A program made the position numbers and the translations under genes. A stretch of 64,000 nt of DNA from CAVSRC01 sp963750065. GTDB taxonomy: Bacteria; Pseudomonadota; Alphaproteobacteria; Rhizobiales; Kaistiaceae. The notes beneath the pieces are model-generated. The model was given only the letters and a program-made list of their open reading frames with translations, was not told the DNA's origin and did not search any database. The stretch lies in NCBI GenBank assembly GCA_963750065.1, contig CAVVPK010000048.1, forward strand, positions 71,045-135,044, given 5' to 3'. Below are positions 8,989 to 17,360 of the stretch, in pieces (positions within the stretch are counted from its first letter, which is position 1; every line of letters starts with the position of its first letter).

Positions 8989-10008
8989 CTAGTTGATCGC
9001 TGCCGTGGTCCGCCGGACGACCACATCAACCGGCGGCAGGGCCTCGAGCGTCGCCGTCCGATTGCCACGGAGCAGCGAAAGCAGATAGCGCGCCGCCACC
9101 CGACCGCTTTCGGTCAAGTGCTGGCGGACGGTGGTCAGGCCGACGTGGCTGCTCACCTCGATGTCGTCGAAGCCGACGATCGACACGTCGTCGGGAACCC
9201 GTAACCCGAGGTTCTGTGCGGCGGCGATGCAGCCAAGAGCCTGCAAATCCGCCATCACGAAAAGGGCCGTGGGTCGGTTTGGTTGCGACAGCACGCGCGT
9301 CCCCAGTGCAATGGCCTCGCTGCGGCCGTGGCGGCCAAACCCCACCCAGGACTCGTCAGTCGAAAGCCCCGCTTCATCCATCGCCTTGCGATAGCCGTTG
9401 AAACGGTCTTGTCCGGTCGTGAAGCCGAAGGCGTCGGGAAATGCGTCGCCGACATAGCCGATCTTCCGATGTCCCAATTCGATGAGGTGGCGCGTCGCCA
9501 GATAGGCACCCCTGACGTCGTCGGCACCGACGTATGGGACAGGTCCACGCAGACCGCTCAACGACACGGCTGCGATGCGCGCCTTCTGCAGCAGTTCCGC
9601 CTGTTCGTCGGAGATCTTGAGGTCGGCAACCAGCAGAGCCTCCACCGCCCGCTGCTCGACGATGCGGGCCAAGGTGGGCTCGTAGCGCTCGGGGGAGCGA
9701 CAGGAGAAAAGCAGGAGGTCAAAACCCAACTCGCCTTCGACAACTTCCTGAATGCCACGCAAGCGGTCCACGAACGCGGGCGCCGTTATGAACGACTCGA
9801 ATATGCCGATCTGCTGGACCGCAGCGTGCTTGGAAAGACGACGCGCCATCGCGCTCGGCCGGAAGTTCAGCTGCTCGATGGCGGCGAGAACCTTCTGGCG
9901 CGTGCCGTCACTGACTTTCGGGCTGCCATTGATGACCCGCGACGCCGTGCCCTTCCCGACACCGGCAATCCGCGCAACATCATCGATTGTGGGCAACCGT
10001 CGGTCCAT
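8989..10008 (-). CDS. LacI family transcriptional regulator (operon A)
   Basis: A 339-residue repressor. The N-terminal helix-turn-helix reads TIDDVARIAGVGKGTASRVI (residues 7-26), followed by the hinge INGSPKVS and a periplasmic-binding-like sugar-sensing domain; the end of that domain carries the family motif SIVGFDDIEVSS. It is transcribed first in operon A, ahead of the binding protein. A perfect palindrome lies 31 bases upstream of its start (10039-10056), so it probably represses itself and the whole operon. Confidence 0.9.
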   Translation of the reverse strand: MDRRLPTIDDVARIAGVGKGTASRVINGSPKVSDGTRQKVLAAIEQLNFRPSAMARRLSKHAAVQQIGIFESFITAPAFVDRLRGIQEVVEGELGFDLLLFSCRSPERYEPTLARIVEQRAVEALLVADLKISDEQAELLQKARIAAVSLSGLRGPVPYVGADDVRGAYLATRHLIELGHRKIGYVGDAFPDAFGFTTGQDRFNGYRKAMDEAGLSTDESWVGFGRHGRSEAIALGTRVLSQPNRPTALFVMADLQALGCIAAAQNLGLRVPDDVSIVGFDDIEVSSHVGLTTVRQHLTESGRVAARYLLSLLRGNRTATLEALPPVDVVVRRTTAAIN

Positions 10009-10038
10009 CTCCTCCCCCGCCGGTTCCTTTTGCCCTGC

Positions 10039-10056
10039 CGTGGAACCGGTTCCACG
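10039..10056. promoter_or_regulatory. LacI-type operator, 18-bp perfect palindrome
   Basis: CGTGGAACCGGTTCCACG is a perfect palindrome with the central CG typical of LacI/GalR operators. It lies between the predicted -10 box and the LacI start codon, so binding would block initiation or clearance. Confidence 0.75.
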
Positions 10057-10061
10057 ACGCT

Positions 10062-10091
10062 ATGATGCGCATTGGCGGGAGAAAGAGTCAA
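10062..10091 (-). promoter_or_regulatory. Predicted sigma-70 promoter of operon A
   Basis: On the minus strand, TTGACT (10086-10091) and CATCAT (10062-10067) are separated by 18 bases, immediately upstream of the palindromic operator. Confidence 0.5.
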
Positions 10092-10182
10092 TCCTTTTTG
10101 GTTCCTGCTGCTGGCAAGGCCGCGCGAACCTGTTGGAGGCAAACCCGATGCCCAACCGTGTGGCTTGCGCAGCCGCTTGCGA

Positions 10183-11193
10183 TCAGCGTTGGTCCGAACT
10201 CGTCCCCCGGTAGGGATAAGATCGCGTCTCCTGCGATGCTTGGGTCAGCGCGGTGAGATCATCGGAAGCCAGGTCGAGGTCAGCAGCGCCGAGATTGTCG
10301 GCAAGCTGTGCGGCGGTGCGCACGCCGACCACCACTGACGCGACAACTGGCTGAGCCAGGAGCCAAGCGAGCGCCACCTGCGACACCGTGCAGCCGCGGC
10401 TCCCGGCGATGGTGCCTGCCACATCGAGAACCGCCCAATTGCGGTCAGTCGCCCGATGCGTCCAGGACTCCTCCCAATCGTCGGGGGCAGTCGCTAGACG
10501 GCCCTCTCCAGCTTCCGTCGGCCGCTCGCCACGCCGATATCTGCCGGTCAGGAAGCCTCCGCCGAGCGGCCCCCAAGGAACCAGGCCGACGCCCTCGGAT
10601 GCGAAGAGTTCCGTCAGTTCCTGTTCGATGCCGCGGGAAACCAGGCTGTATTGGTATTGCGCGGCAACGAAACGCGGCCAACCGCGCTGATCGCTCACGG
10701 CGAGCGCTTTCATCGCCTGCCAGGCCTTGAAATTCGAGACGGCGACATAGCGCACCTTGCCGACGGTAACGAGGTCGGCGAGTGCGGCCATCGATTCCTG
10801 AACGGGCGTCCACGGGTCCCAGCCATGCAGATAGAGGACGTCGATGGTGTCGGTGCGCAGACGCCGCAGGCTCGCCTCGACTGCGTTCAGGATGTGGTAG
10901 CGCGACAAGCCGGCATCATTGGGGCCCGATCCCATCGGCCAGCGCACCTTGGTCGCCAGCACGATGCGCTCACGCCGGCCGCGCACGGCCTCGCCGACGA
11001 TCTCCTCGGCGCGGCCGCCGGCGTAGACGTCGGCTACGTCGAAGTGGTTGCCGCCCGCTTCGAGATAGGTGTCGATGATGCGTCGCGCTTCGGCGGGAGC
11101 AACGCCGCGTTCGCTGTTCTCCCCGAAGGTCATCGTGCCGAGACCCAGCTCCGACACCAGCAGCCCCGAGTTGCCAAGCCGACGGTACTTCAT
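10183..11193 (-). CDS. Aldo/keto reductase
   Basis: A 336-residue NADP-dependent oxidoreductase of the aldo/keto reductase superfamily. It has the N-terminal strand KYRRLGNSGLLVSELGLGTM, the DVADVYAGGRAEEIVG segment carrying the catalytic Asp and Tyr, the KVRWPMG lysine and a VLYLHGWDP motif with the histidine position. It lies 19 bases after the second permease of operon B and is most likely the last gene of that transcript. It would reduce or oxidise the imported sugar or a derivative, taking the place that a glycosidase and ATPase hold in classic agl operons. Confidence 0.85.
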   Translation of the reverse strand: MKYRRLGNSGLLVSELGLGTMTFGENSERGVAPAEARRIIDTYLEAGGNHFDVADVYAGGRAEEIVGEAVRGRRERIVLATKVRWPMGSGPNDAGLSRYHILNAVEASLRRLRTDTIDVLYLHGWDPWTPVQESMAALADLVTVGKVRYVAVSNFKAWQAMKALAVSDQRGWPRFVAAQYQYSLVSRGIEQELTELFASEGVGLVPWGPLGGGFLTGRYRRGERPTEAGEGRLATAPDDWEESWTHRATDRNWAVLDVAGTIAGSRGCTVSQVALAWLLAQPVVASVVVGVRTAAQLADNLGAADLDLASDDLTALTQASQETRSYPYRGTSSDQR

Positions 11194-11212
11194 GCGAACG
11201 GAACTCCCCGTG

Positions 11213-12304
11213 TCAGGCCTTGACGGAGCCGGCGATCAGCCCACGCACGAAATAGCGTTGCAGCGAGAAGAAGATCACCAGTGGAAGAACGAGCGAAACG
11301 AATGCGCCCGCAGTCAGCAGGTGCCAATCGCTGCCACGCGAGCCGATGATCTCGGCGAGCCGCATGGTGAGCACCTGAACGTCCGGCTGGGCGCCGATGA
11401 AGATCAGGGCGACGAGATAGTCGTTCCATACCCAGAGGAACTGGAAGATCGCATAGGAGGCGAGCACCGGAACGGCAAGCGGCACGACGATCGTGGCGAA
11501 GATGCGGACATGCGAGGCGCCGTCCACCGTCGCCGCCTCCAGGATCTCCTTGGGCAGGCCGGCGATGTAGTTGTAGAGCAGGTAGATCGCCAAAGGCAGG
11601 CCGAAGCCGGTGTGGGCCAGCCAGAGCGCAAGGTACGTGCCGTTCAGGCGCAGGTGCACGTAGTCGGAAAGAACCGGCACCAGCGCGATCTGGAGCGGTA
11701 TGACCAGCAGGGCGACCATCGCGGCAAAGGCGAATTTGCGACCGGGAAAGCGCATCCAGGCGAAGCCATAGGCGGCGAAAGCGGCGATCGTCAGCGGCAG
11801 GACGACGGCCGGTATCGTCACCGCCATGCTGTTGACAAAGGCCCCGGACAGGTCGTCGCCCTTGAGAGTGTATTTGTGCCCGTTGGCATCGACGACCTGA
11901 TACTCCTTGCCGGTGAGGACGTCAGCGTAGTTGCCGAGCGTGAAATGCGTGTTGGCAGTCCACTTCAGCTCCTGCACGACGACTTCACCGCGCCGCTTGT
12001 TGCCGAGCCACACCACGCGCCGCCCGTCCGGATTAACGACGCCCTCGCGCAATTGCAGGAATGTTCCGGTTGCGCCGGCAAATGTCATTTGCCCATTGGG
12101 GTCGACAGAGCGGGGGATGTCGATGTGCTCGACCGTCGTCCACTCCTTGTGCGGGAACATTGTCCACCAGCCGCTCGTCTGCACGTCGTCGCGGGTGCGG
12201 AACGACGAAACGAACACGCCGACGGTCGGCACCAGCCACAAGACGCAGAGCACCAGCAGGACGAGGTTGATGATGATCGACCGGCCGCGCGGCTGCGTGT
12301 CCAT
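11213..12304 (-). CDS. Carbohydrate ABC transporter permease, AglG-like (CUT1)
   Basis: A 363-residue permease, longer than the usual 280 because of an inserted periplasmic loop of about 80 residues between the first two membrane segments (around residues 35-125). This is a feature of AglG-type alpha-glucoside permeases. The EAA loop reads EAATVDGASHVR. The start is the ATG at 12304, which overlaps the stop of the upstream permease by one base (TGATG). The same frame stays open upstream to 13306, but that stretch runs antisense-like through the other permease and is not coding. Confidence 0.87.
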   Translation of the reverse strand: MDTQPRGRSIIINLVLLVLCVLWLVPTVGVFVSSFRTRDDVQTSGWWTMFPHKEWTTVEHIDIPRSVDPNGQMTFAGATGTFLQLREGVVNPDGRRVVWLGNKRRGEVVVQELKWTANTHFTLGNYADVLTGKEYQVVDANGHKYTLKGDDLSGAFVNSMAVTIPAVVLPLTIAAFAAYGFAWMRFPGRKFAFAAMVALLVIPLQIALVPVLSDYVHLRLNGTYLALWLAHTGFGLPLAIYLLYNYIAGLPKEILEAATVDGASHVRIFATIVVPLAVPVLASYAIFQFLWVWNDYLVALIFIGAQPDVQVLTMRLAEIIGSRGSDWHLLTAGAFVSLVLPLVIFFSLQRYFVRGLIAGSVKA

Positions 12305-13413
12305 CAGCGCACCTCGCTCTGGCGGAGCTGGCGGAGATTGTAGATGACCACCGGCATGACCAGGATGAGGAGCACGATGGCGATCGTCGACCCCAGCCCG
12401 AAGTCGCGCGCCGTAAAATACTGGTTGTAGAACTCGGTCGCGATCACGTCGGTGCCGAAATTGCCGCCGGTCATGACAAGGACGACATCGAAGATCTTCA
12501 GCGTGAAGATGATCACCGTGGCGCTGACGGTGATGATCGTCCCCATGATCGTGGGAACGATGATCTCGAAGAAAATGCGCACCTCGCCGGAACCGTCGAT
12601 GCGTGCCGCTTCGAGGTACTCCGCCGGCACGGCCTTGATCGCGGCGGAAAACAGCACCATCGCGTAGCCGGTCTGCATCCATACGACGATGACGATCAGG
12701 AACAGGTTGTTCCACGGCTGGAGCTGCGCGATCCACGCCTGCGGCTCGCCGCCCAACGCAACAACGATGGCGTTCAGCAGGCCGATCTGTGACACGCTCG
12801 GGTCCTTCACCGCATAGATGAACTTCCAGATGACGCCGGCGCCGACCAGCGATATCGCCATCGGCATGAAGATGATCGCCTTGACCAATTTCTCGTAGTG
12901 GCTGCGGTCGGCAAGGATGGCGACCAAGAGCCCGAAGACGACCGTCAGCCCGGCGCCGAAGACGAGCCACATCAGGTTGTTGCGGAACATCACCAGCATG
13001 AACGGCTCGGTGAGCACCGTGACGTAGTTGGCCACACCGACGAAGACGGACCCGTCGTGATTGAACAGGCTGGCGATGAACGTCCGCACGGTGGGCAGCG
13101 CCAGGAAATAGAAGACGAGGAGAATGCCGGGGCCGACGAAGACCAGCGGTTCCATCCGGCGGCTCCACGCCAACGGCAGGCGGCCGACCAGCCAGGTCGC
13201 GCCGAAGAAGAAAGCGGCAAGGCCGCCGACACCCCAGACGACCGCGAGCGAGGCAACCACGAGCTTCGCCGCGTGGCTGTCGCGCAGGAAAAAGAAGCCC
13301 TCCCACAGCAGGACGACGACGACGACCGCCGCAACGAGCCCAGCGAGCGAGCGCATCAGGGAAGCCGGTGCCGCGGCCCCGGATGTACGGGCATCAGATT
13401 CAGAGAGTGCCAT
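12304..13413 (-). CDS. Sugar ABC transporter permease, AglF-like (CUT1)
   Basis: A 369-residue permease with extra N-terminal hydrophobic segments (about residues 18-75) before the standard core, as in AglF-type proteins. The EAA loop is EAARIDGSGEVR. It is separated from the binding-protein gene by 124 bases that carry a 13-bp perfect stem-loop, and is coupled to the next permease by a TGATG overlap. It forms the importer B channel with that permease. Confidence 0.87.
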   Translation of the reverse strand: MALSESDARTSGAAAPASLMRSLAGLVAAVVVVVLLWEGFFFLRDSHAAKLVVASLAVVWGVGGLAAFFFGATWLVGRLPLAWSRRMEPLVFVGPGILLVFYFLALPTVRTFIASLFNHDGSVFVGVANYVTVLTEPFMLVMFRNNLMWLVFGAGLTVVFGLLVAILADRSHYEKLVKAIIFMPMAISLVGAGVIWKFIYAVKDPSVSQIGLLNAIVVALGGEPQAWIAQLQPWNNLFLIVIVVWMQTGYAMVLFSAAIKAVPAEYLEAARIDGSGEVRIFFEIIVPTIMGTIITVSATVIIFTLKIFDVVLVMTGGNFGTDVIATEFYNQYFTARDFGLGSTIAIVLLILVMPVVIYNLRQLRQSEVR

Positions 13414-13440
13414 CTGCGTGACGATGCCTGGTCTCGATGA

Positions 13441-13484
13441 GCGAGGATCGGGCAGACCCTAACGGTTGCCGGCCCGATCCTCGC
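13441..13484 (-). promoter_or_regulatory. Intercistronic stem-loop after binding-protein gene (operon B)
   Basis: GCGAGGATCGGGC (13441-13453) and GCCCGATCCTCGC (13472-13484) form a perfect 13-bp inverted repeat around an 18-base loop, between the binding-protein stop and the permease start. The architecture matches operon A (7542-7576), although the sequence differs. Confidence 0.75.
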
Positions 13485-13537
13485 ATTTGATCACCACCGA
13501 AGGAGGGTTCAAAGCTTCGTCGGCAGTGATCCGTCCG

Positions 13538-14863
13538 CTAGTTGGATGGCCAGCTGGCGTCGATCTTGGCGAGTGCCGTATCGCGGTCTTCCGTGCCGCT
13601 GATCCAGGCTGTCATCTCCTTCCAGAACGAGCCCGCACCGACCGCACCCGGCATGAGGTCCGAGCCGTCGAAACGAACGCTGGTGGCGTTGGCCAGAATC
13701 TCGGCGACGCCGCGATCGATCTTGTTGCCATACCAATCGAGCTGGGCGTCACGCTGCGGCGCAATGGTGCCGCCCGAGGCGAGCCAGGCCTTGAGATGCT
13801 CCGCCCGCGAGAACCACTGCATCACCGCGCGCGTCTCCGGGCGGTCCTTGAACATCGCCCAGATATCGCCGCCAACCAGGGCCGGCCTGCCGTAGGCCAA
13901 GTCGATCGGCGGCAGATAGAAGAAGTCGTAGTCGACGCCCGGCTGCAGGTTCTTGTCCTTCGGGAAGAAGCTGGTGATGAAGTTGCCCTGCTTGTGCAGC
14001 CAGCACTTGGGCGGATCGTCGAACATCGGCGCCGGCGCGTCGCCGAACGACGTGGAGACGATCCCCTTGGTGCCGCCGTAGACGTATTTGTCGTTGAAGA
14101 AGATCGACGCCATGACGTCGGCGGCGTGCTTGACCTCGGGCGAGCTGAACTTGAGCTGGCCCGTCGTCCACTTGTCGTAGTTGTCGAGAGAGGTCGTGCG
14201 CAGCATGATCTCCTCGATCCAGTCGGTGACCGGCCAGCCGGTGGCGGCACCCGACTCGATGCCGATGCACCACGGCGTATCGCCATCGGCGACGATCTGG
14301 TCCTGCAGCTTCTGCATGTCGTCCCAGGTCTTGGGAATCGTGTAGCCGGCTTCGTCGAAAGCCTTCTTGGGATACCAGACCAAGCTCTTGACGTTCACGC
14401 GCTCCCAGACGCCGACCATCGTCGGCTTGCCGTCGGCATTGGGTTTGGTGGCCATGTCGAGCCACGATTGGATGTATTGGCCCTTCAGGTAGTCCGGGCT
14501 CATGTAGTTGGTGACCGGTATCAGCTTGCCGGTCTTGGCCATGCTGCCCATCAGGCCCGGCTGCGGGAAGTCGACGATGTCGGGAACATTGCCGGCATCG
14601 ACGCGCGTGGCGATCGTGGCCTCGAATTGCTTCGAACTCTCGTATTTGATGTCGATGCCCGTCGCTTCTTCGAACGCCTTGACGTTCTCGTTGAACTTGA
14701 CCTCGTCGGCGTCGGCGAAGGCGCCGAAGGCCGTCACGGTCGTACCCTTCATTTTGCCGGCCAAGGCATCCGACAGTTCCTTCGGCATGTCGCCGGCGCT
14801 AGCGGCGCCGACGGCCAGAATGCTGGCGATTGCGCCGATGGTGAGCGCTCGCAAAGCTCTCAT
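13538..14863 (-). CDS. ABC transporter substrate-binding protein, AglE-like (CUT1)
   Basis: A 441-residue secreted binding protein. The start is set at the ATG at 14863 because GAGGGAGG precedes it; an earlier in-frame start at 14902 has no such site. The signal peptide is about residues 1-23 (RALRALTIGAIASILAVGAA then SAG), with the mature part beginning GDMPKELSDAL. The size and the two following permeases fit the alpha-glucoside (AglE) type. It is the first gene of operon B and faces the LacI regulator across a palindromic operator. Confidence 0.87.
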   Translation of the reverse strand: MRALRALTIGAIASILAVGAASAGDMPKELSDALAGKMKGTTVTAFGAFADADEVKFNENVKAFEEATGIDIKYESSKQFEATIATRVDAGNVPDIVDFPQPGLMGSMAKTGKLIPVTNYMSPDYLKGQYIQSWLDMATKPNADGKPTMVGVWERVNVKSLVWYPKKAFDEAGYTIPKTWDDMQKLQDQIVADGDTPWCIGIESGAATGWPVTDWIEEIMLRTTSLDNYDKWTTGQLKFSSPEVKHAADVMASIFFNDKYVYGGTKGIVSTSFGDAPAPMFDDPPKCWLHKQGNFITSFFPKDKNLQPGVDYDFFYLPPIDLAYGRPALVGGDIWAMFKDRPETRAVMQWFSRAEHLKAWLASGGTIAPQRDAQLDWYGNKIDRGVAEILANATSVRFDGSDLMPGAVGAGSFWKEMTAWISGTEDRDTALAKIDASWPSN

Positions 14864-14930
14864 TGCGTTCCTCCCTCTTGCGGAGCCTGTCCACGCAGGC
14901 ACCGTTCTACGATGGGCATCTTAGCCGATC

Positions 14931-14944
14931 TGATAACGTTATCA
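14931..14944. promoter_or_regulatory. LacI-type operator between operon B and its regulator
   Basis: TGATAACGTTATCA is a perfect 14-bp palindrome in the divergent promoter region. A second, imperfect copy, TGATAACGATCA, sits at 14998-15009, closer to the regulator gene. Confidence 0.75.
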
Positions 14945-15072
14945 ATATGCGCGCGACAATTGATCCACATTTCGAGCGTTACAGCGGCAAATGCCTATGA
15001 TAACGATCAACATTCATGGCAGCTTCCGGCGTGAGTGTCGGTGCGCCGGCGAAGCCACTAAGGTGGGACGGC

Positions 15073-16092
15073 ATGGCAACGATTCGAACAGTGGCGGAGA
15101 AAGCCGGCGTCTCGGTCATGACCGTTTCGCGCGCCTTGAATCAGCCGGACAGCGTCGCCAAGGAAACCCGGTCCAAGGTCTTGCTTGCTGCAGAGGAGCT
15201 CGATTTCGTTCCGGACCAGCGCGCACGCGCCATGCGACTCGGGCGATCGGGGGTCATCGGCCTGCTCACCGATGTCATGGCGGCAACGCCCTGTTCGGTC
15301 GACATCATCCAGAGTGTCGAGGCCGCCCTTGCGCGCCACGAGCGATCGCTGATCATCGGCAGCAGCCAGACGCGCCCCGGCGGCTCGGCGACAATCCTGC
15401 GCAGCTTCCAGTCGAGCCGGGTTGAGGGCATCGTCTTCGCGGCGACGTTCCATCGCGAGGTGGATCCGTTCACCACACTCAAGATGCCGGGCGTGCTCAT
15501 CAACTGCTTCTCGCGGACCGCGCACTGGCCGATGGTCGTCCCGGACGAGGAGGAAGGCGGACACGCGGTCGGCAGGTACCTTCTCGCCTGCGGACATCGC
15601 CGCGTGGCCTATCTCACCTTGGCGCCAGAGATCGAAGCGACCCGGCTGCGTCGGGCCGGCCTCGTCCGCGCCTTTCGCGAGGCGGGCGTGCCGTTTCCCG
15701 ATGATCTGGTCGTGCCGGGACAAACCGGCACCGGAATGTTTGACCAGGCCGAGGCCTTCGCGGCTGCCATGCGTCTTCTGCAGAAGCATCGTCCAACGGC
15801 GGTCTTCTGCGGCAATGATGAGATGGCCATGCAGGTCTATAACGCCGCAGCGCAACTCGGCCTGTCGATCCCCGACGACCTTTCGGTCGTCGGCTTCGAC
15901 GACCATCGGGTTTTCTCCGAGGGGCTTCTGCCGCAGCTGACGACCGTGGCACTTCCCTACGAACAAATGGGGCGCATTGCCGCCGACCTGCTGCTTCAGG
16001 CGATCGACGGCAAGACCGCCACCCAGATGGTGCGGGTTCAGGGCCCGCTTATCGAGCGTGGATCGTGCGCTTCGCCAAACGGCGGCCAATGA
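15073..16092 (+). CDS. LacI family transcriptional regulator (operon B)
   Basis: A 339-residue repressor read from the ATG at 15073, with AGGTGGGA just upstream; the frame is open to 15016 but the extra residues precede the DNA-binding domain and are unlikely to be translated. The helix-turn-helix is TIRTVAEKAGVSVMTVSRAL (residues 3-22), followed by an ALNQPDSVAKETR hinge and a sugar-binding domain with VVGFDDHRVF near the end. It is divergent from the AglE-like gene and probably binds the TGATAACGTTATCA site between them. Confidence 0.9.
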   Translation: MATIRTVAEKAGVSVMTVSRALNQPDSVAKETRSKVLLAAEELDFVPDQRARAMRLGRSGVIGLLTDVMAATPCSVDIIQSVEAALARHERSLIIGSSQTRPGGSATILRSFQSSRVEGIVFAATFHREVDPFTTLKMPGVLINCFSRTAHWPMVVPDEEEGGHAVGRYLLACGHRRVAYLTLAPEIEATRLRRAGLVRAFREAGVPFPDDLVVPGQTGTGMFDQAEAFAAAMRLLQKHRPTAVFCGNDEMAMQVYNAAAQLGLSIPDDLSVVGFDDHRVFSEGLLPQLTTVALPYEQMGRIAADLLLQAIDGKTATQMVRVQGPLIERGSCASPNGGQ

Positions 16093-16298
16093 GAAGCGCT
16101 CGTCGGGCGTGACGAGCTGGCTGTTCTGCCAGTCGGAAGGGTGAAGTGTCGGCGCACGAGCCGGCAGCGCAGCCACGCCCAAGCGAACTAGAAGACTGCA
16201 AAAGCCCCCATCAAAGGTTGAAGGCTATGTTCTTCGCCCGCGCGCAGACGACAACTCGTCGGCCAAACCCGCCCGCAAGCACCTTCGTCGACAGCCTG

Positions 16299-17099
16299 CT
16301 AACGGGATAGGTCGTCCGCACCCATCGTCGGTTCCCGATCGACTGCGCTTTCGATGATGCGGACCTCTTCGCGCTCGCACAGCTCTCTGATCGCCGGGGA
16401 CGGCACACTGTCCGTCACGAAGATGTCGATATCGCGAAGGTGACCGATCCGGGCCGAAGCCATTCGATCGAACTTGCTGGAATCGGCAACGAGCACAACG
16501 GTCCGCGCATTCGCAATGATCGCCTGCGCGACTCGTATTTCCTCCAGGTCGAAGTCAAGCAGCGTGCCATCGACATCGATCGCGGAGACTCCGATGATCG
16601 CGTAGTCGACCTTGAACTGCTTGATCAGTTCGACCGCGAGCGACCCGACGACACCTCCATCCGATCGGCGAACGGCCCCGCCGGCAATCACCACATCGAT
16701 CCCTTCAAAGGGATAGAGCATTGTTGCTACGTGAAGATTGTTGGTGATCAGCAGCAGTCCCGTATGCCGATTCAATGCGCGCCCAACTTCTTCCGTGGTC
16801 GTGCCGATGTTGAGGAAAAGCGATGAGTTGGCCGGGATCAGCGCTGCCGTTGCCCTGCCGATTTCCCGTTTTGCGTTCTCTGCGATCTTTCGACGCGCTT
16901 CGTAGGCAAGGTTCTGAACGCTCGACGCAATCGACGCTCCCCCGTGAGTCCGGTCGAGAAGTTTCTGTTGGGCGAGCTCTTTCAGATCATTTCTAATCGT
17001 TTGAGGCGATACTCCAAAGTGCGCCGCAAGATCCACAACGCTGACCCGGCCGGTTTGGCGTGCGAGGTCCATGATTTCCTGTTGACGCGGCTCTTGCAT
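16299..17099 (-). CDS. glpR: DeoR family transcriptional regulator (GlpR-like)
   Basis: A 266-residue regulator with an N-terminal winged helix-turn-helix (QQEIMDLARQTGRVSVVDLA, then HFGVSPQTIRNDL near residues 27-39) and a C-terminal DeoR effector domain (NIGTTTEEVGRAL, then IAGGAVRRSDGGVVG). The ATG at 17099 is preferred because GAGAGG lies upstream; a TTG at 17117 would overlap that site. It stands just beyond the terminator of the glycerol operon, in the same direction and with its own leader. By position and family it should be the glycerol-3-phosphate-responsive repressor, although the ligand is inferred. Confidence 0.78.
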   Translation of the reverse strand: MQEPRQQEIMDLARQTGRVSVVDLAAHFGVSPQTIRNDLKELAQQKLLDRTHGGASIASSVQNLAYEARRKIAENAKREIGRATAALIPANSSLFLNIGTTTEEVGRALNRHTGLLLITNNLHVATMLYPFEGIDVVIAGGAVRRSDGGVVGSLAVELIKQFKVDYAIIGVSAIDVDGTLLDFDLEEIRVAQAIIANARTVVLVADSSKFDRMASARIGHLRDIDIFVTDSVPSPAIRELCEREEVRIIESAVDREPTMGADDLSR

Positions 17100-17294
17100 C
17101 AATCTTTCGCCTCTCAATTCCGTGCGGCAGTCTTACTTCTCCAACGATACGGCTGGCAACTCTTGATGACGCCGATGATCGCCGGCAGAGCAATCCGCTC
17201 AACCTCTTTGGCGCTCGCCTCGTCAAATACAACACTGCAAAGTTGCGACCTAGAACGAAATGGTTCACGGCCATAGCGCAGGCGAAAAACGAAT

Positions 17295-17326
17295 GCGCTG
17301 CCGCTTCTGAGCAGAAGCGGCAGCGC
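17295..17326 (-). terminator. Rho-independent terminator of the glycerol operon
   Basis: GCGCTGCCGCTTCTG (17295-17309) and its exact complement (17312-17326) form a 15-bp inverted repeat. On the minus strand it is followed by a T-rich stretch (ATTCGTTTTTCG). It lies 35 bases past the glpV stop codon. Confidence 0.85.
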
Positions 17327-17360
17327 GCCGTGTCAGATCATGCCTTACGGGAGGGGATGG

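Noticed and set aside
12305..13306. 697-residue open frame running upstream of the AglG-like permease
   Set aside because: The upstream part overlaps the AglF-like permease in another frame and is low-complexity Arg/Gly/Ala-rich; the real gene starts at ATG 12304.
13466..15034. 522-residue plus-strand open frame
   Set aside because: Antisense shadow of the AglE-like binding-protein gene, which has a signal peptide and ribosome site.
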